DNA from: Bagarius yarrelli | Taxonomy: Eukaryota > Chordata > Actinopteri > Siluriformes > Sisoridae | Reading direction: 5' to 3' | Length of the DNA: 64,000 nucleotides | NCBI GenBank assembly: GCA_005784505.1 | Contig: VCAZ01000020.1 | Location: 984,111 to 1,048,110, forward strand | Shown: piece by piece, positions 38,900-52,088 of the stretch | Position numbering within the stretch: position 1 is the first letter of the stretch | Layout of the letters: each line of letters opens with the position of its first letter | The notes under the pieces: generated by a model | Seen by the model: only the letters and a program-made list of their open reading frames with translations | Told to the model about the DNA's origin: nothing | Databases searched by the model: none | Translations under genes and position numbers: made by a program

Positions 38900-41800
38900 C
38901 TGTTCATTTCCTGTGTTGGTAGAAAAGATTTTATATACACTGGTCTGGGAACAGCTTCTTAAACGGTAGGTGCTGATATTGAACCATAACAATAGATTAT
39001 TTTAAACTGACCCCAAATCAGAGCAACACTTTAATACCTTTCTGGATCTTTGTTATCCTTTCCCCAGGCAGCCCACACATGTAGTGGACGAGCCACAGGA
39101 AAAGAAATCAAACCCAAACATGGATCAGGTTTATATTTATAGTTGTTTATTAGAGACTTTTATGTTTTACCTGCAAAGTGATGGCAGGAAAATCGGGTTA
39201 CCTGTAGCCTATTTATTTGTGAGTGTGGGTTTATGAAGAAAATGTGTTAGAGTGCATGCATGGATAAACAGCAGGGTGTATGAGTGTGTGCCTGTGTGCT
39301 TGTGCGTGGGCATACATGTATTGTCAATGGGTCACAAGGTTCAATAACACTAACCAGGAGTTCACTTAACCAAAGCAAATATTTATAATCCTGTTTGATT
39401 TCTTCAAGGAGACAGGAACTGAAACAAAAAAAGACATAACGCTGGTAAAATCCCCCAAATTCCTTAATTTACCTATCAAACACAGTATTATGCCGATCAC
39501 AGTAACCAGTAACACTGTACATAACTAATCCAAACAAACCATCCATAATACACACACACACATGCATGTATGTGTATATTGCGTGTTGGTTTGTTTAATT
39601 AAAAAATAAGCAAAGTAAACGTATAATTATCAACAGTTTCTACTAATGATTTTCCCATGAACAAATTAAATAAATGCTGAAGGTTGTTAATTAACAATTA
39701 CACAACTGAGGCTAGGGTAATTTTCTATATTTGCTTTTAGAAGCCAAGGTTCTACAAGCTAATATTGTAATTTAATAGTGTCTTAATTGCGTGCACTTAA
39801 CTTGAATTTGGTTAAGATTTAAACAAACCAGGTTTCAATACATGTTTACTTACTCGATAACTTCAGTAAGACTATTTGTGATTTTTGTTAAAAGCTGCAG
39901 TTGATTAAAAAATGTAGATGTTACCACACAATACAATAATGCAACTGATTATTTCCTCTATATGTTACAATTACTTCTAAATTCTTTTTCAAGACAGGTT
40001 ATTCTGAAAATCACACTGGCTGATAATTCTTATTCTTCGATCCGGGTCTTGCCCTCAGACTCGAAAATCCTGTGCAGAATTGCTGTTAGGTCAGCGGGTG
40101 AAACAAGATTACACACCCTACTCAGACCGCTGACACAAGCTGTCAGCCGTATCAGTCTGGCTTCCTGTGTGTGTGACTTTGTATGTGTGTGTGTGTGTGG
40201 GTCATGGCCTTTCTTATGGGCATAGTAGGGAAGGAAAAAAATGATACAGGGTAATACCCTTCTCTCATAACTGAAAAACAACACCCAGAGAAATTCAGCG
40301 CACAGATGTACAGGAACCATGGAACACCCTCATCGCCCCTACAACCTCCACATCTCCTGTGAGCTTCCTGTGAGAAACGCACACACACTTACACTGAGGC
40401 AGGCATGAAACGCCTGCACAGGACATCCGTCAATAAGGTTCAGCAGTGAATGAGAATGGGGAAATATAGGTCTTTAATAGGTTGAAAACAAATGGGAAGT
40501 TATCTCATCTTGAACATACTGCATAGTTCATAGAGAGGTTCAGGCACACAGACACTGCTGGCACATTTTGGGTTATCCGTAACCAGATAAGATAGATTTG
40601 GCTATATAGTTTCATTCAAGAATTTCCCATAGTCAGCAGTGTAAATAACCTGCATCTTCACAGCACTACATATGTATTGTATAAGTAGTTTAATTCTGCA
40701 CAAACAAAAATTTTTCTAAATTAAAATTAAATTTGTTGAAATAAACTACAGTATAGAATTTTTGTATATTATGTATATTACTTGTCCATATGTTCTTACC
40801 GCTTGGAAAAATTACTACAAATCCAAGTCATGTGCCTTGTGCTCGCAATATTATTAGGAGGCTATTAAGAACGTTATTGGACACATTTACATTAAAGAAA
40901 AAAACTGTATGTCCTTTAAATGGTCAAAATACACTCATATATTATTTTATTAGGAATACTATACTAATACTATCTAGGGTCTTTTATAACTTTTTGGGTG
41001 GGCGAATTGTAGCCGTGAAGGGAGCAACAATACTTAGTTAGGTCACAGCATTCAGGTGATGGCTGATCGGTATTAATGGGTCAAAAGTGTGCCAAGAAAA
41101 AACATTACACACACCATTACCTTTTCTTTACCAGCCTGTGCTGTTTAGGGACTGTTAAAGACTGGTGGGGTCTGTGGATGCCAAATTCTGAACCCACCAT
41201 CTGTGTCCAAAATGTGAAATTCATCGAATCATTCATCAAATATTTTCCAGTGTCCAGTACAGACTGTCAGAACCTGAAATGGTCGTTGGGTGTTAAATGT
41301 TATCTTCTTTATGGTTTGACATGACATGCATTCTGAAACGCTTTTGCTGTTCACCCCAATTGTACAGAATGCTTTGTTTACTCAAACTTCTGTCAATTGT
41401 CTGTTATCCTTACTGATTAACAAGGCAGGGGCAAAAAATCTCTCTTTTTTTTCCTCTTTTTTTACCACATAATCTTCAGATGCCATTTGTTTAGATGTGC
41501 ATGTTTTCTAACCAATAGAACATATAGAACAATAGCACATGTGGTAACACTGAGAAAATCAACAGTAGATTCTTATAAACAGCAAAACAAATGCATGCTT
41601 TTTATCTGGTGACTTGACTTAACATACCACCATCACACTAACATGAATCGGAAGTATTTTTTGGACTGGGGTGTAAAGTGGATTAGTGTCTTTGTGGTCA
41701 TGTTTGTTTTTGATAGAGCCCAGAATCAATTGTGTATTTTGTGTGAGAGGGGGCCTGAAAAAAAGAGAAAAAGAAAACAACAGAAGAGGGAAAAAACTAA

Positions 41801-42767
41801 GGAGATGTGTGTCTAGGCAACTTCCAGGCATTGTGCGAATGGAAGGAAGAGAGGGGGTGGCCGAGGAAAAGTGAGAACATTACTAAAGGAGGTTCACCAA
41901 TTAGCGGAAACCGCACAGTCTGTCTGACTGACAGCAGCAGCACTTTTATCCAGAGTTCAGTGTTACACCAGCAGTAGAAAGCTACATCTATCTACTGTCT
42001 GTAATTAAAATGCAGGTCTAAAACTGTTTATGAACTTTATGCACAACAAATTTTATTTAATGCACATCAGTTAATATTTTTTACATTTTTTGTAAAAATG
42101 TTACCCTAGCCTTAGATCAAATATTCCACGATTTTGTAACAACACAATAAAGTCTAGATTAATTATATGTAATTAGTAAAAGTCTATTTGTCATGATAAA
42201 AATGCTTTATAAAGCATTTGATATTATGGCAAAATACCATTATTGCAGGTGTTAAAACAATAACTGCAGCCATAAACTGCTTCTTCCTGTTAGAGCTCTC
42301 GTGGACATATAAGGACATATACAAGGGCTATCCGGTAGGGCTGAAGCAAGGAGGGGGGTGTTGTTTGTCCTCTTCAGGAAGGTGACAGGAAGCAGAAACA
42401 TGGAAAAAAAACTTGATCAGGAAAAACAAAGAGAAAACACTGAAAATGATCTCCGCTCAAGTTGGACATAAAGTGGAATGTAGGACGTTTGTAGGTGTGT
42501 GTATGTTTGGACCACATGTCTCCACAGGAAAAAAAACAACTTTTTTTTAATCAAATGAAAAAAGATAGGGGGAAAAATCCAATAATCAAAATGTTATCTT
42601 TCACTACTGAGATAAATTGACTTTTATTGTTGATAGAAGATATTGCAACACAACCTTTAGCAGATAAGCAGTAGCCTATTCACACTCGACAGACACACAA
42701 AAAGAGAGGGCAGTGTCTGCATGAACTTGAGACATTCCCTTAAATCAAAAGTGAAGAACACTTAGAT
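38900..42767. other. Gene-poor interval between bcl6b and trip6
   Basis: No supportable exon or RNA gene was seen. The interval holds scattered dinucleotide runs (TG near 40181-40200) and AT-rich DNA. Its reading frames are short, have no domain resemblance and lack splice-consistent partners. Confidence 0.5.
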
Positions 42768-42912
42768 TTACAGCATTTACAACAGATTTTTATGCAGAGT
42801 GACCTCTCATTTATACAACTGAACAATTAAACCTTGCGCAAGGGCAGGTTGTTGGTCCTGGTAAATAAACCCGCAACCTTCTCATCAAGCAGTCCAACAC
42901 CTCAACCTACCA
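42768..42912 (-). repeat. Degenerate tRNA-derived SINE, reversed
   Basis: The plus strand carries CAGCATTTACAACAGATTTT, a shortened body with CTTGCGCAAGGGCAGG, and a reversed head ending AACACCTCAACCTACCAC. It is strongly diverged. Confidence 0.6.
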
Positions 42913-43157
42913 CTTCTCCACTTGACTTGATTCACTACAGCTACGATTCAACTACATATACAGTTGGGTATTGCACTGCACACATACCCTTAATGTTGTA
43001 TTGTTAAGGTGTACGTAGGGTACTTAGATTTGTGTTGATTTGTGCAGCATTTCTTTATTTCAGCGGTTATTTAACAGTAAAAGATTTTTGACTTGACTAT
43101 TTACTGTAATCAATATTTTAGTGTTTTGAATTCTTTAAACAAAGGTTCAAGGTTCAA

Positions 43158-43316
43158 GGAGCTTTAAGTGGTAGCTCGGTGGTTAAGGTGTTGGCCTGCT
43201 AACTGGAAGATCAGGGTTTGATTCCCAGCACCACCCTTAACCCCCAATTGCTCAGTTGTATAAAAGATAAATGTCGAAAACTCTGGATAAGGGGGTCTGA
43301 CAAATGCTGTCAATGT
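43158..43316 (+). repeat. tRNA-derived SINE
   Basis: The head (AGTGGTAGCTCGGTGGTTAA, GGGTTTGATTCCC) and tail (CTCTGGATAAGGGGGTCTGA) are clear, and the central body is shortened. It is the first of several SINE pieces between 43.1 and 43.8 kb. Confidence 0.85.
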
Positions 43317-43400
43317 ATTATAATAAATACATAAGGGAGTATAATGTATTTTATTAGTTATAATTATTACTTTAAAACCTGAGACTTACACTATATATGC

Positions 43401-43490
43401 ATAGCAGTGGTAGCTCAGTGTTTACAAGATGGGCTGCTGGTTGGAAGATCGTAAGTTCGATTCCCAGTCAGTCTGGATACAGATGTTGAA
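43401..43490 (+). repeat. SINE head fragment
   Basis: The tRNA-like head (CAGTGGTAGCTCAGTGTTTA ... GTTCGATTCCCAG) is present without the usual body and tail. Confidence 0.65.
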
Positions 43491-43534
43491 AATGTAAACT
43501 TCGAAAACCATGGCACTGGACTGCAATTGCCCCA

Positions 43535-43795
43535 ACAGTTTCAGGGAAGCAGTATCTCGTTGGTTAAAAGGTTGGACTACTGACTGCCATTGCTAGGCCT
43601 CTGAGCAAGAGCTAAGGTATAATCTAGGAATTATTTCAGAAATTATAGTATATAAGGAAGTGGTAAATCAGTGGCTGAGGTGTTGGAAGATTGTGGGTTC
43701 AATTCTAAGTACTATCAAGCTGCTACTGCTGGAAACCTTCACCCGCTGATTTGTTTAAAAAACAAAACATGTCTACTAAATGGCAGAAATTTAAA
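43535..43795 (+). repeat. Two degenerate SINE fragments in tandem orientation
   Basis: Two tRNA-like heads are recognisable (TCTCGTTGGTTAAAAGGTTG near 43555 and GTGGTAAATCAGTGGCTGAG near 43660). Both have shortened bodies, and no intact tail remains. Confidence 0.55.
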
Positions 43796-44229
43796 TCTAA
43801 TCTGTCTGTTCGTGTTTAGCTGTTAGCATAAATAATACATTCTCATCCAAAACCCAAGCCATAATTTATAGGATCATTAAACAATTATTACTTTGAAAAT
43901 ACTTTGCAAGTATTACTATAAAGAAATATAATGGACACATATACTATTTTATCTAAAAAAAATCAAAGTCACTCAGTTCCAAGTCATAATAGCAAGCAAG
44001 TATTTGGCTTTTTTAAGGATTTTTTTCGGTCAGTAGTTTTACACATACACAATTTTATGTCTATATATGCTGTGTATACAAATATTTTTTAAAGAATCCA
44101 CATATTATTTATCAAAATATTAAGTGTCAGGTGTAGGTCGATAATTTGAGGATTTATTTCTCCTTTTAATGAGTATTATTTCTGTCTATGACAATATGTA
44201 CCATCTGTCATTCCAATATGGGATACTGA

Positions 44230-44400
44230 CCACACTGTGCAGCCCGCGCGCCCCTCTCACCGAACTGACGTCACGGGTTTGTAACGTCGCTACGGGCCGC
44301 GGATCCACGCGAAAGTCTCTCATTGTGATGAACTCGATGCTAAAACAGAAAAACTCTCAAACTTTATCTACGCAACACGTCGAATGCACGGCGAAGTAAC
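44230..44400 (+). promoter_or_regulatory. Probable trip6 promoter with a palindromic CRE
   Basis: A local CpG-rich patch in AT-rich surroundings contains the perfect cAMP-response palindrome TGACGTCA at 44266-44273. It lies about 430-560 bp before the inferred end of the trip6 leader exon. No TATA box was placed, and the transcription start is unknown. Confidence 0.4.
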
Positions 44401-44499
44401 GTAGGCCATTTTCCTGTTGTCTCTGCCTGAGGGAGGATGTTTGAGGGAGGTGTTATGTGGGTAATACATGGTGGGTTTAGGCTACGGTTAGCATGCTCA

Positions 44500-44824
44500 A
44501 GCGAGCAAGCAAGCAAGCAAACGTAAACGGCGTATCTTTAAGACGGAATGTACCCTACAACTTCGACTGTTAGTTTTACATTGGTTATTAATATGCAGGG
44601 TAAAAAAAAATATGAAGTAAATGCACGTCATTTATTAAATAAAAAAAGATTTTCCATGTATTCCGCATGCATTACAAGACAATAAACAGAGTCCTGTACG
44701 AATAGTAATGGTGTATATCATCCCTTCCATTGACGAAGCTTAAACTCTGCTTCATTTCCCAGATGAAAGTCGAGTCAGTCCAGCTGTAGACGTGGTGGAA
44801 TATAGCCAGCATTTACAGGAGGAG
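44500..44824 (+). other. Inferred trip6 5' untranslated exon
   Basis: The stretch ends at a good donor (AGGAG|GTACGG after 44824) and precedes the acceptor of the start-codon exon. No in-frame start is visible. Its left border is a guess from the promoter position. Confidence 0.35.
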
Positions 44825-46104
44825 GTACGGACACATAATAATAATAATAATAATTATGATAATAAAAATGCTGCGGTTTTCCCGGTAAACTCGCCACAAA
44901 TAACATCCGGGTTGTTGTGACGATTTTAACCGCGTTATGGCGCTGATTTTTATTTAAAAATCGATCCGCTTTGAGTTGAACGCGTTTGGCGCAGACTCAC
45001 TCTTACTAATGGTAACATTGTAGCGGCTGCTTTGATCCACTACCGGCGAATGCAACATGTTGTTACAAAGAATATCTGCAGGTAATTCATCTTTTTTTTT
45101 AACAATGGAACGCATTATGCTGTTTTTTTGGCGTGTTTGTAAGCAGATGTTAGGCAGCAGAACTCGGAACTAAGTTTGCGCCTGAACGGCTACGCATAGG
45201 ACAAACATGGTCGGTGTGGTGGTGTCTGTACACAGCTCGGTTACATCTTTCCTCTTTAGGCGTTGATTTGGACGCAGGCCCTGTCTAGTCAGAGTACAAG
45301 TTAAGTAAATAAATTGTGTTAAAATTAGTTCAGATCGCACATACTAAATGTAGCACTTGTTGCATGTAGCTGAAATGTGATACAAATATGTTGCAAGCTC
45401 AGATCATGTTTGCCTAGTTACCCATACCAAATCTCACTGCAGTCAGGCAGTGTGTACAGTACCAGTATAAGCTACCAGTCTTCCAAGTTTTACTTGCTAT
45501 TGTAAAGTGAACATTTTTTTTTTTTTAGTCCAGATGGATCGACAAAAAAAAAAATGCAAGATTTCCGATTTTTTTTTTTTTTTTTTTTTGATGTAGAGTT
45601 TTGTACACAAGTCTAGAAGTCAGGACAATAGCTATTGTAACAATAGGGAACCATGGGGAACTTTGCACCTGTGGGAGTTTTGTATAAAGTCTACTGTTTT
45701 GCTGGAGAACCCTTGGAATTCCCCTCTATCACAAGAATAGTTCCTTTTTCCTGTTAGTTTTGTTGTAGCAACGACAGTTTGCCAAAATAAAGCTGGTAAC
45801 TGATTACATACATATCCAAAATGGATTTTTAAGGCTTCCTTTTGTGATGATAGTAGTATTATTACTTGTGATGATAGTAGTATTATTACTTCCTGACCAG
45901 TGTTATTTACTTATGGTTTCCAACCATCAATGCATTTTCGGATGTCATTGTTCAATCACTCTTTATGCACTCTATCCTTTATCTAAATCTTAACATACCT
46001 CATCATAACATAAATATAAAGTATATAAGCGTTTTTAATTATTTTTTATGTTGATAAGATATACACGTGGTTATATAATATAATATAAATTTTTACTGTT
46101 GCAG
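44825..46104 (+). other. trip6 intron 1 (inferred)
   Basis: No exon was seen. The intron contains an ATA/ATT microsatellite near 44838-44870, poly-T runs near 45520 and 45570-45590, and a short direct duplication (ACTTGTGATGATAGTAGTAT) near 45870. Confidence 0.4.
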
Positions 46105-49100
46105 GGAAAGCTCGTTATGTCCAGTCATACCTGGCTTCCTTCAAGAATTCTGAGTAGCCCTGAAATTCCTACAGCACAGATGGCACACTCTGGACCTGCT
46201 TTCTACAGACCACCCAAAAAAGGTCCTTCGGATCAGAGAGCCAAATATGGTGTGTATGATCAAAACGGAGCAGTTGGTGGAAATGGTGTACCTTCGAGAT
46301 ACATGGCCACTGGACCCTCAGGTGAGAATGAAGTGGTTGTTATATGTACCCACCACTTGTGTGTGGAGTTTACATTTACGAGATAAATGTATAATAATAT
46401 GATGCAATGAAAATGTTTGGAGTAGAACTCAGGGTGGTTATCATATATCACAAGGACTAATCCTTGAAATTATAAGAGAATATGCTGTATCCCCCGAATA
46501 TGATAGTGCATGATTAGGTCAGTACTAATTGATTAGTAATTTTCATTAATTTTACAAAATCCCTGACTTGATAATCTTTAACCAAATTCATTCCTTTATC
46601 TGTTTGCATTTTTACTGATTCCATTTCTGTCTTCCATATGGAATCCACATTAAATGGCTATGAACAATGTGGACAAAAGTATTAAAGTATCTGACCACCA
46701 CGTTAAACATCGTATTCCAGATATAGTATTTATACTACTCCCACTATAACCTCCACACTTCTACACACTTTTTTTTATCAGATGTTGACACATGGCTGGG
46801 GATTTTCTTTTTTAGCCACATCATAATTAGTCGGATCAGGCACTAATGTTGAATATGTAGGTCTTGGGTGTAGTCAGTGTTTTTAACTCAAACTTGTTCA
46901 TTAGGATTAAAGTTATGACACTATGCAGGACACACAATTTTTAGTTCTAGAAAGCCCTAATGCCTACAGAGACATTCTAGACAATTATGTGCCAAGTTTG
47001 TTATAGTCCCAATTTTGTTATTTTGGAAATGACAAATGTAAGTGTTCTAGTGAAGCGTTTACAAACTTTTTGTCCATATTTTGTTAAATGGAAGACTGTG
47101 TAAATCAAAATCTCAAAAACATTTGCCAATAAAACATCAAATCAACCTGATTAATAAAGATGACAAAAATGTTCCCATTTGGAGAACTGACATGTTATCT
47201 GGAATTTCACAAAACAAGTTAATGCAAGTTAAATCTGACAACTCTCTTGTCGTCAGTGGTGATGAATAAACCTGTTTGTCTAACATGTTCTGTCCTCACC
47301 TTTTTGTTTTCTCTGCCCAGTGCACAATAGGGAGTAAAAAACAATTAAGAGGACTTGTACAAACTTAAAATTGATCACAGACAGAAAAGTACTTGGGGTT
47401 CATATTTATTATTGCTTTGATTTTGTGTTTTTCACCAGATCAGTCTATAATTTTGATGGCAGGTTTATTCTAACAGTGAGAGACCAGAAAAAGTTACGAA
47501 ATGGTTTGTATTTTAATAAGTAAAATAAGTATTCGACCCCTTCGTAAAACAAGACACAGTACTTGGTGGCAAAGCTGTTGTTGTCAATCAGACATTTTTT
47601 GTAGTTGTCCACCAGGTTTTCACACATCCAAAGAGGGATTTTGTTTCCTTCCTTTTTGAAGTTTACCTTCAAATTATTATTAAGGTTTCAGGCTGACATT
47701 TGGCAAATCGAACCTTCAGCTCCCTGCACAGCTTCTCTTAGGATTGAAATTTGTTAGGCCACTCCAGAACTTTAATGTGCTTTTTCCTGAGCCACTTCTT
47801 CACTGCCTTGGCTGTGTGTTTTGGGTCATTGTCATGCTGGAATATCCATTCACAACCTATTTTTAATGCCCTGGCTGAGGGAAGGAGGTTCTCACCCAAG
47901 ATTTGACGGTACCTCACCCCTTCACCCAAGATTTGACTGTACATCACCCCTTTGATGCAGTGAAGTTGTCCTGTCCACTTCAGCAGAAAAACACCTTCAA
48001 AGCATAATGTTGCCACCCCATGTTTGACGGCGGGGATAGTGTTCCTCCGCCTCCAAACACGGTGAGTTGAGTAGATGCCAAAGAGCTTAACACTTTCACC
48101 CAGTTCTCTTCGTAATCGTTCAGATGTTCATTGGCAAACTTTAGACGGGTCTGTACATGTGTTCTCTTGAGCAGGAGACCTTGCGAGTGCTTCAGGATTT
48201 TAGTCTTTCATGGTGTAGTGTGTTACCAATTGTTTTCTTGGTCCCAGCTGCCTTGAGATCAATGATAAAATCCTATCAGTGTAGTTTTGGGCTGATTTAT
48301 TACAGTTCTCATGATTATTGAAATTACACAAGGTGAGAGTTTCATAGAGCCCCAGACTGAGACAGTTATTTTGTGTTTCCTTTAAATGTTGTCTCCTTCA
48401 CACCAAGCTGATGGTGATCGTCTTGTGGCTTATTCTAGCCTTGTGTAGGTCTACAGTCTTGTTCCTGACATCCTTGGACAGTGTTTCGGTCTCGGCTAGG
48501 GTGTCTTTGGAATCTTATTGATTGTGTCTGTTGACAGGTGACTTTTAAACAGGTAACAACCTGAGAGTCCCTTCAAAAGAGTGCTTATAACCCTAGCTAT
48601 TTACCTGTATAACAGACACCTGTCCACAGAAGCAATCAGTCAGTCAGATTTTTAGGGGATCAAATACTTATTTTACTCATTTAAAATGAAAATCAATTTT
48701 TTTTTAAATGCATTTTTCTGGAAGGTTTTTTGTTGTTGTTCTGACTCTTACTCTTAGGTTAATTTTATTAATAACAAAATAAGAAGAGGATTAAACAATC
48801 TTTTCTCTCACTTTATATGTGTCTGGTTATATAGGTGGAAGCATGCATCACCAGCACCAAGATGGTTATTCTGGGCCATCGTCTTATCACCCAATTTCTC
48901 CAAAAGGAGAGCATTATTATTCCTCTGGGCACGGACCAAAAGAAGACCATCTCTTCTGGAATACACACATGACTAGCTATGATCAGCATGTGAGTCCAAA
49001 CCAGTCCATTACAGACCAATAAATACTATTATTTAGTAGAAATGATTCCAGACTGCCTTTGTTGCTCAATTTAATTAGTTTAATTAGTTTTGATTTCATT

Positions 49101-52088
49101 TTTTAAAGTTTTAATTAGTTTTAGAATAGTTATCATGTGTTAAAAAAAAGATCTTTTAGTTAATTTTCTATTGGTTTCAGGTTCTGAAAACACTGCTGGA
49201 AAATCGCTACTTTAAATTGTAAATCAGTGCATTATGACTAAATATTGTTTTGTTGCTTTTTGACATTTTTCAGACACGTGGGTCTGATAAACATCACACT
49301 AACATTGATGCAGAGATTGATTCTCTCACATGCATGCTGGCTGACATGGACAGCCATCCTCAGAACACAAGCACACAGGTACTGGACCTTGTTCTAAATA
49401 ACTAAAAAAAATAACTGTTGTAAATAACTACTGATTTTACTCTTTTAATGTTTAAAAATATTAAAACATTAACATTGGTGCCGTGCAATTTTAAGCAATG
49501 CAGTTGCATTTAATTTTGCAGAATAAAATTATGAAATAAATAAATCCAAGCTTTTGTATTTGAGTGAAATAATTTATTCTTTTACTCCACACAGCTGTAT
49601 GACAATGTGCCTTACAACATGCATCTTCAAAGCGAGCGCTACAAATCCTCCAACCAAACTGGTGCTTTGTCTCAGACTAGACCCTCTATGGGCTACCCTC
49701 CGCATCCTCAAAACCAGTACCATCATTCTTCATCTTACGCATCCACTCCAAAGCCTGAATATGCCTATCCGCCACCATCCTCCTCCACCCACAAACCTTA
49801 CCCTCAACCAGTGCCGGCCTCCTACACCACTGCCTCCACTCCAAGTGGACCTCGCTTCACCGTGCAGGTCAAAACTGCCCAGCCTGTTACTTATTCTCAG
49901 AGCGGAAGGCAGGCGGAACAGGCCTACACCCCTCCCTCTCCTCGCCAGCATGCTAGTTGCTCTGCTCCACAGGATCACCCACGTTACTCAGAAATCCCAG
50001 TGCAGGGACAGGGTTGGTACCCACCACCGCCACCTCCAGCACAACAGGCCCATGGTGACCCGTCAGCATATAAGGCAGGCTCCAGTTGTGTTCAGGTGCC
50101 ATCCAGGGTACAGGGATCATCAGCAAAGAAGGTGCAAGACCAGAGCTACCAGGTAAATAAGGTGAGAGTTTTCCAGTGAAAGTGAAATAATTCACAAGGG
50201 TCCCTAAATTTTGTCAGAACAGCAGTGTCATTTTCTTTTTCTTTCTTTACCTTTTTTCTAAAATACATGAACACTACATAAAAATCTTGGGTACGTTTGT
50301 TCTTCTGAAAAGTTTTCTACTGGACTTTAAAGCATAGCTGTGGGGCTGTGATAAGGGCTCAGAAATTCTTACACTCCGACCTTCGTAAACCATGGCTCCA
50401 CGGTGCTTGTCAAAGGCTTATTCATGCTAAAACATGTTTGCTTTCCTTGGGTCTAGTCAAGAAAAACTACAATTTTTTTTTCACAACTGTTTATGAAAGA
50501 TCAGTGGGAAGTCTGATTCAAAAACTTGGCTTTATGGTTTATATGCTGACATTTAGCCATACTGAACATTGTACTATATGACAAATAATGTAAGGTATAT
50601 TAACATTTTTTATATAATAATACTTAGTGTTGGGAGGTAACCAGTCACACATAAATGTAATTTAATTACAGTAAATGTGGCAAAAAAATTACTGCCACAG
50701 TTGAAAAAAAGGAAAAGATTTTAAGGCAAAAGATCCCAAACTCAGTTATCCATGTTGTACCACCAGGGAACCATGCCAAGACCAGAAGAGGAGTTGGATC
50801 GTCTTACTAAGAAGTTGGTGTATGACATGAATCATCCTCCTACTGAGGAATACTTTGGTATGATTGTTTATTCATGGCTATATAAGCAATAAGTAAAATA
50901 TTTCAATACCACCATTTAGGGTGTGAACATCTGACTATTGTTTGTTTCTGTTTTCTTTCTTAGGCCGCTGTGCCAGGTGTGGAGACAACGTGCTCGGCGA
51001 TGGAAGTGGCTGTATTGCTATGGAACAGGTCTTCCATGTGGAGTGTTTTACATGTATCACCTGTCATGCTCAACTCAGAGGCAAGCCTTTCTATGCACTG
51101 GACAAAAAAAGCTACTGTGAGACCTGTTACATTGTAAGTCTTAACTTTTTTTTTCCAGCTTTTTGCTTTTTTTGTTTTGTTTACAAAATTTATTTTCACT
51201 TTTGTTTGTGTTTTTGTGTTTCTTAAGATGTTACTTACTGACTAACTTCTGAGATTTTCCAGTTGCTTATATGACTATGATTATAGTGGAATTTCCTCAT
51301 GGCCTGTCCTCTCGGTTTTGACTGTCTGGGTTTTCTCCAATTTTTCCTGGTATGCAGAGCACATTGGAGCGCTGCTCGAAGTGTTCGAAACCGATCCTTG
51401 ACCGGATTCTTCGAGCAATGGGAAAAGCGTATCACCCTCGCTGCTTCACCTGCGTAGTCTGTGGCTGCTGTCTCGACGGTGTTCCCTTCACTGTGGATGC
51501 CACTTCACAGATTCACTGCATTGAGGACTTTCACAGGTAACTGTAACTGTTTTGCTTTATTCCTAAAACTTTTTGTACTTGTAAGTGTATGCAAACCTAT
51601 TCTGCATGTTAGGTAAGCACACATTCATCTCACAAGGTTTACCCCTTTTCTATAACCATCCTATACAATACACAATTAGCCAAAATCTAGTTCTGTCTAA
51701 ATGTCTTTGGGCAATTTTTATGTGTAAATAGAAAGTTTGCCCCGAGATGCTCTGTGTGTGGTGAACCCATAATGCCTGAGCCGGGTCAGGAGGAGACTGT
51801 AAGAATTGTGGCCCTGGATCGCAGTTTCCATGTCAACTGCTACGTTTGTGAGGTAAAAGAACTATTAGTGTGTAGCTTCTTTCTAAATTGAGCGAATGAA
51901 GCTTTTAGGTAAGTGTCAGTGAAAAGTCAATGATTGAGCATTGGTTTGTGTTGCAGGAGTGTGGGTTGCTGCTCTCGTCCGAAGGAGAGGGTCGAGGCTG
52001 CTACCCATTGGATGGTCACATTTTGTGCAAGAGCTGCAGTGCCCGAAGAATCCAGGACCTTTCTGCCAAAATCTCAACTGACTGCTAA
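46105..52088 (+). CDS. trip6: TRIP6, zyxin-family LIM adaptor protein
   Basis: ATG is at 46117. Exons: 46105-46321, 48835-48989, 49274-49378, 49595-50152, 50767-50857, 50964-51133, 51358-51536, 51732-51852, 51957-52088. The phases agree and give about 571 aa (human 476). The N terminus (MSSHTWLP) and the helix-like IDAEIDSLTCMLADM are shared by TRIP6/LPP/zyxin. The middle is Pro/Tyr/Ser-rich. PEEELDRLTKKLVYDM leads into three LIM domains from about residue 374, with Cys/His zinc ligands such as CARCGDN, CSKCSKP and CSVCGEP. The C-terminal Thr-Asp-Cys is the TRIP6 PDZ-binding tail and separates it from LPP and zyxin. The family links focal adhesions and receptor complexes to nuclear coactivation. 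An alternative donor nine bases downstream (after 50161) could add three residues. AATAAA is at 52931-52936. Confidence 0.95.
47435..48780 (-). mobile_element. Decayed Tc1/mariner-type transposon in a trip6 intron
   Basis: The ends carry long imperfect inverted repeats (TCAGTCTATAATTTTGATGG near the left; related reversed words near the right). Inside, on the minus strand, is a broken transposase frame. The best-preserved piece (48016-47738) contains HDNDPKHTAK and VLEWPN, typical of the Tc1 DDE catalytic region. Frameshifts and deletions interrupt the rest, so it is not autonomous. The adjoining trip6 exons are unaffected. Confidence 0.85.

Noticed and set aside
44169..44399. 76-aa frame over the trip6 promoter
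   Set aside because: It spans the CpG patch and CRE; its composition is not protein-like and no homology is recognised.
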